Source: Lachnospiraceae bacterium
GTDB taxonomy: Bacteria > Bacillota > Clostridia > Lachnospirales > Lachnospiraceae
Assembly (NCBI GenBank): GCA_017437205.1
Contig: JAFSBP010000121.1
Span: 1 to 6,791, forward strand
Length of the DNA stretch: 6,791 bases
Reading direction: 5' to 3'
The translations under genes and the position numbers were made by a program. Positions 5,961-6,791 of this stretch are shown in pieces (within the stretch, counting starts at the first letter, position 1; each line of letters opens with the position of its first letter). Under the pieces are notes generated by a model. The model did not search any database. It was given only the letters and a program-made list of their open reading frames with translations, and was not told the DNA's origin.

Positions 5961-6791
5961 ATGAATAAATTACTCTCCTGTTTCCACATGATCGTCGAAG
6001 CGGTCCCGCGCAAGCTGATTATCAGCAAGCCACGCACAAAAAGTGAAGAGTATAAAAAGATCGTTATTGAGCAAAAAAAGAATAGTTATCAAATTTCCAA
6101 ATACACAGAGACGCAAGTATTCCATGAAAATGTAAGTTCTGAGGTGTTGGCTTTACGCTGTGCGGAACTGACTTTTTCCCACTATGGACAGGTGAACGCC
6201 TGGACCGATGAACTGGAGTACATGCTGTTAATCTCAAAAAGCGGTGAGTTTACCCTAAAGAAAAAGAAGGCGTCCACATCTGCTCCCGCAGCGACGGACA
6301 CCTCCCATAATCGTCAGAAATCATATCTTCTCTCGGAGGGAACGGTGATTCCGCCCCTCGTCGATATGGGTGTTTTCACGAAGGACGGCAAAATCGTTCG
6401 CACTATGTATGACAAGTTTCGTCAGATCAACCGATTCATTGAGATCATTGATGACTCGGTAAAGGAACTTTCCACCGACACGCTGAATGTGATTGATTTT
6501 GGCTGCGGAAAGTCTTATCTGACATTTATTCTCTACTACTATCTGACTGAAATCCGCCATCTGAAGGTGCAGATGATCGGTCTTGACCTGAAGGCGGACG
6601 TAATCAGAAAATGTAACGAGACTGCCACAAAGTACGGCTACGATGGACTTCGCTTTGAGTTAGGTGACATCAACGGCTTTCAAACACCTTTTGATGTCAA
6701 CATGGTGATCACGCTGCATGCCTGCGACACCGCCACCGACTACGCTCTCTACACTGCGATTCAGTGGAACGCAGACATGATTTTCTCCGTC
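5961..6791 (+). CDS. Class I SAM-dependent methyltransferase (Methyltransf_32-like), 3' end cut by window edge
   Basis: An open frame of 277 codons starts at ATG 5961 and leaves the window without a stop. The Rossmann methyltransferase core begins near residue 176. Motif I is V177-I-D179-F-G181-C-G183-K, the acidic end of strand 2 is D209 (IGLDLK), a likely adenine contact is D236 (LGDIN), and the motif IV region is TLHACDT at 251-257. The LHAC signature is typical of Methyltransf_32/COG0500 proteins. About 120 residues precede the core, followed by a low-complexity Lys/Ala/Ser/Thr linker (100-118), suggesting a separate N-terminal substrate-binding part. AGAGG (5950-5954) supplies the ribosome binding site and starts directly after the DUF1846 stop codon, so the genes are co-transcribed and probably translationally coupled. 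The methyl acceptor is unknown; RNA or protein is plausible. Confidence 0.88.
   Translation, partial: MNKLLSCFHMIVEAVPRKLIISKPRTKSEEYKKIVIEQKKNSYQISKYTETQVFHENVSSEVLALRCAELTFSHYGQVNAWTDELEYMLLISKSGEFTLKKKKASTSAPAATDTSHNRQKSYLLSEGTVIPPLVDMGVFTKDGKIVRTMYDKFRQINRFIEIIDDSVKELSTDTLNVIDFGCGKSYLTFILYYYLTEIRHLKVQMIGLDLKADVIRKCNETATKYGYDGLRFELGDINGFQTPFDVNMVITLHACDTATDYALYTAIQWNADMIFSV

Overview
The window looks like the chromosome of a clostridial Firmicute, most likely Lachnospiraceae-like. The reasons are strong AGGAGG-type ribosome binding sites, AT-rich promoters close to TTGACA/TATAAT, moderate GC in the genes, a tRNA without encoded CCA, and protein families common in gut Clostridia (DUF5058, DUF1846, cytoplasmic XRE proteins). 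This placement is inference from style and families. No phage, transposon, CRISPR or plasmid gene is visible.

Layout: everything left of about 4307 is on the minus strand and everything right of about 4465 is on the plus strand, with a divergent promoter region between. Minus strand in transcription order: (1) 4307-2964, an FAD-dependent oxidoreductase with a C-terminal Rieske [2Fe-2S] domain. (2) 2875-2120 and 2106-1432, a tight two-gene unit of polytopic membrane proteins (a DUF5058 protein and an unrecognised partner), probably an uncharacterised transporter. Its promoter has a -35 box that includes the oxidoreductase stop codon and a -10 box inside a perfect palindrome. (3) 1332-1261, tRNA-Gly(GCC) with its own promoter and a strong terminator, followed by two more perfect hairpins of unknown role. 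(4) 1005 to the left edge, a protein joining an XRE-type DNA-binding domain to an alkaline-phosphatase/phosphodiesterase-superfamily domain, cut by the window edge. Plus strand: (5) 4465-5949, a DUF1846 (UPF0371) protein, then 11 bp later (6) a class I SAM-dependent methyltransferase that runs off the right edge. These two share an almost identical translation-initiation segment.

The blocks do not form one obvious pathway. The points most worth following are the HTH-phosphodiesterase fusion as a possible one-component enzyme-regulator, the orphan two-subunit membrane system with its palindromic operator candidate, and the tandem hairpin block downstream of tRNA-Gly.
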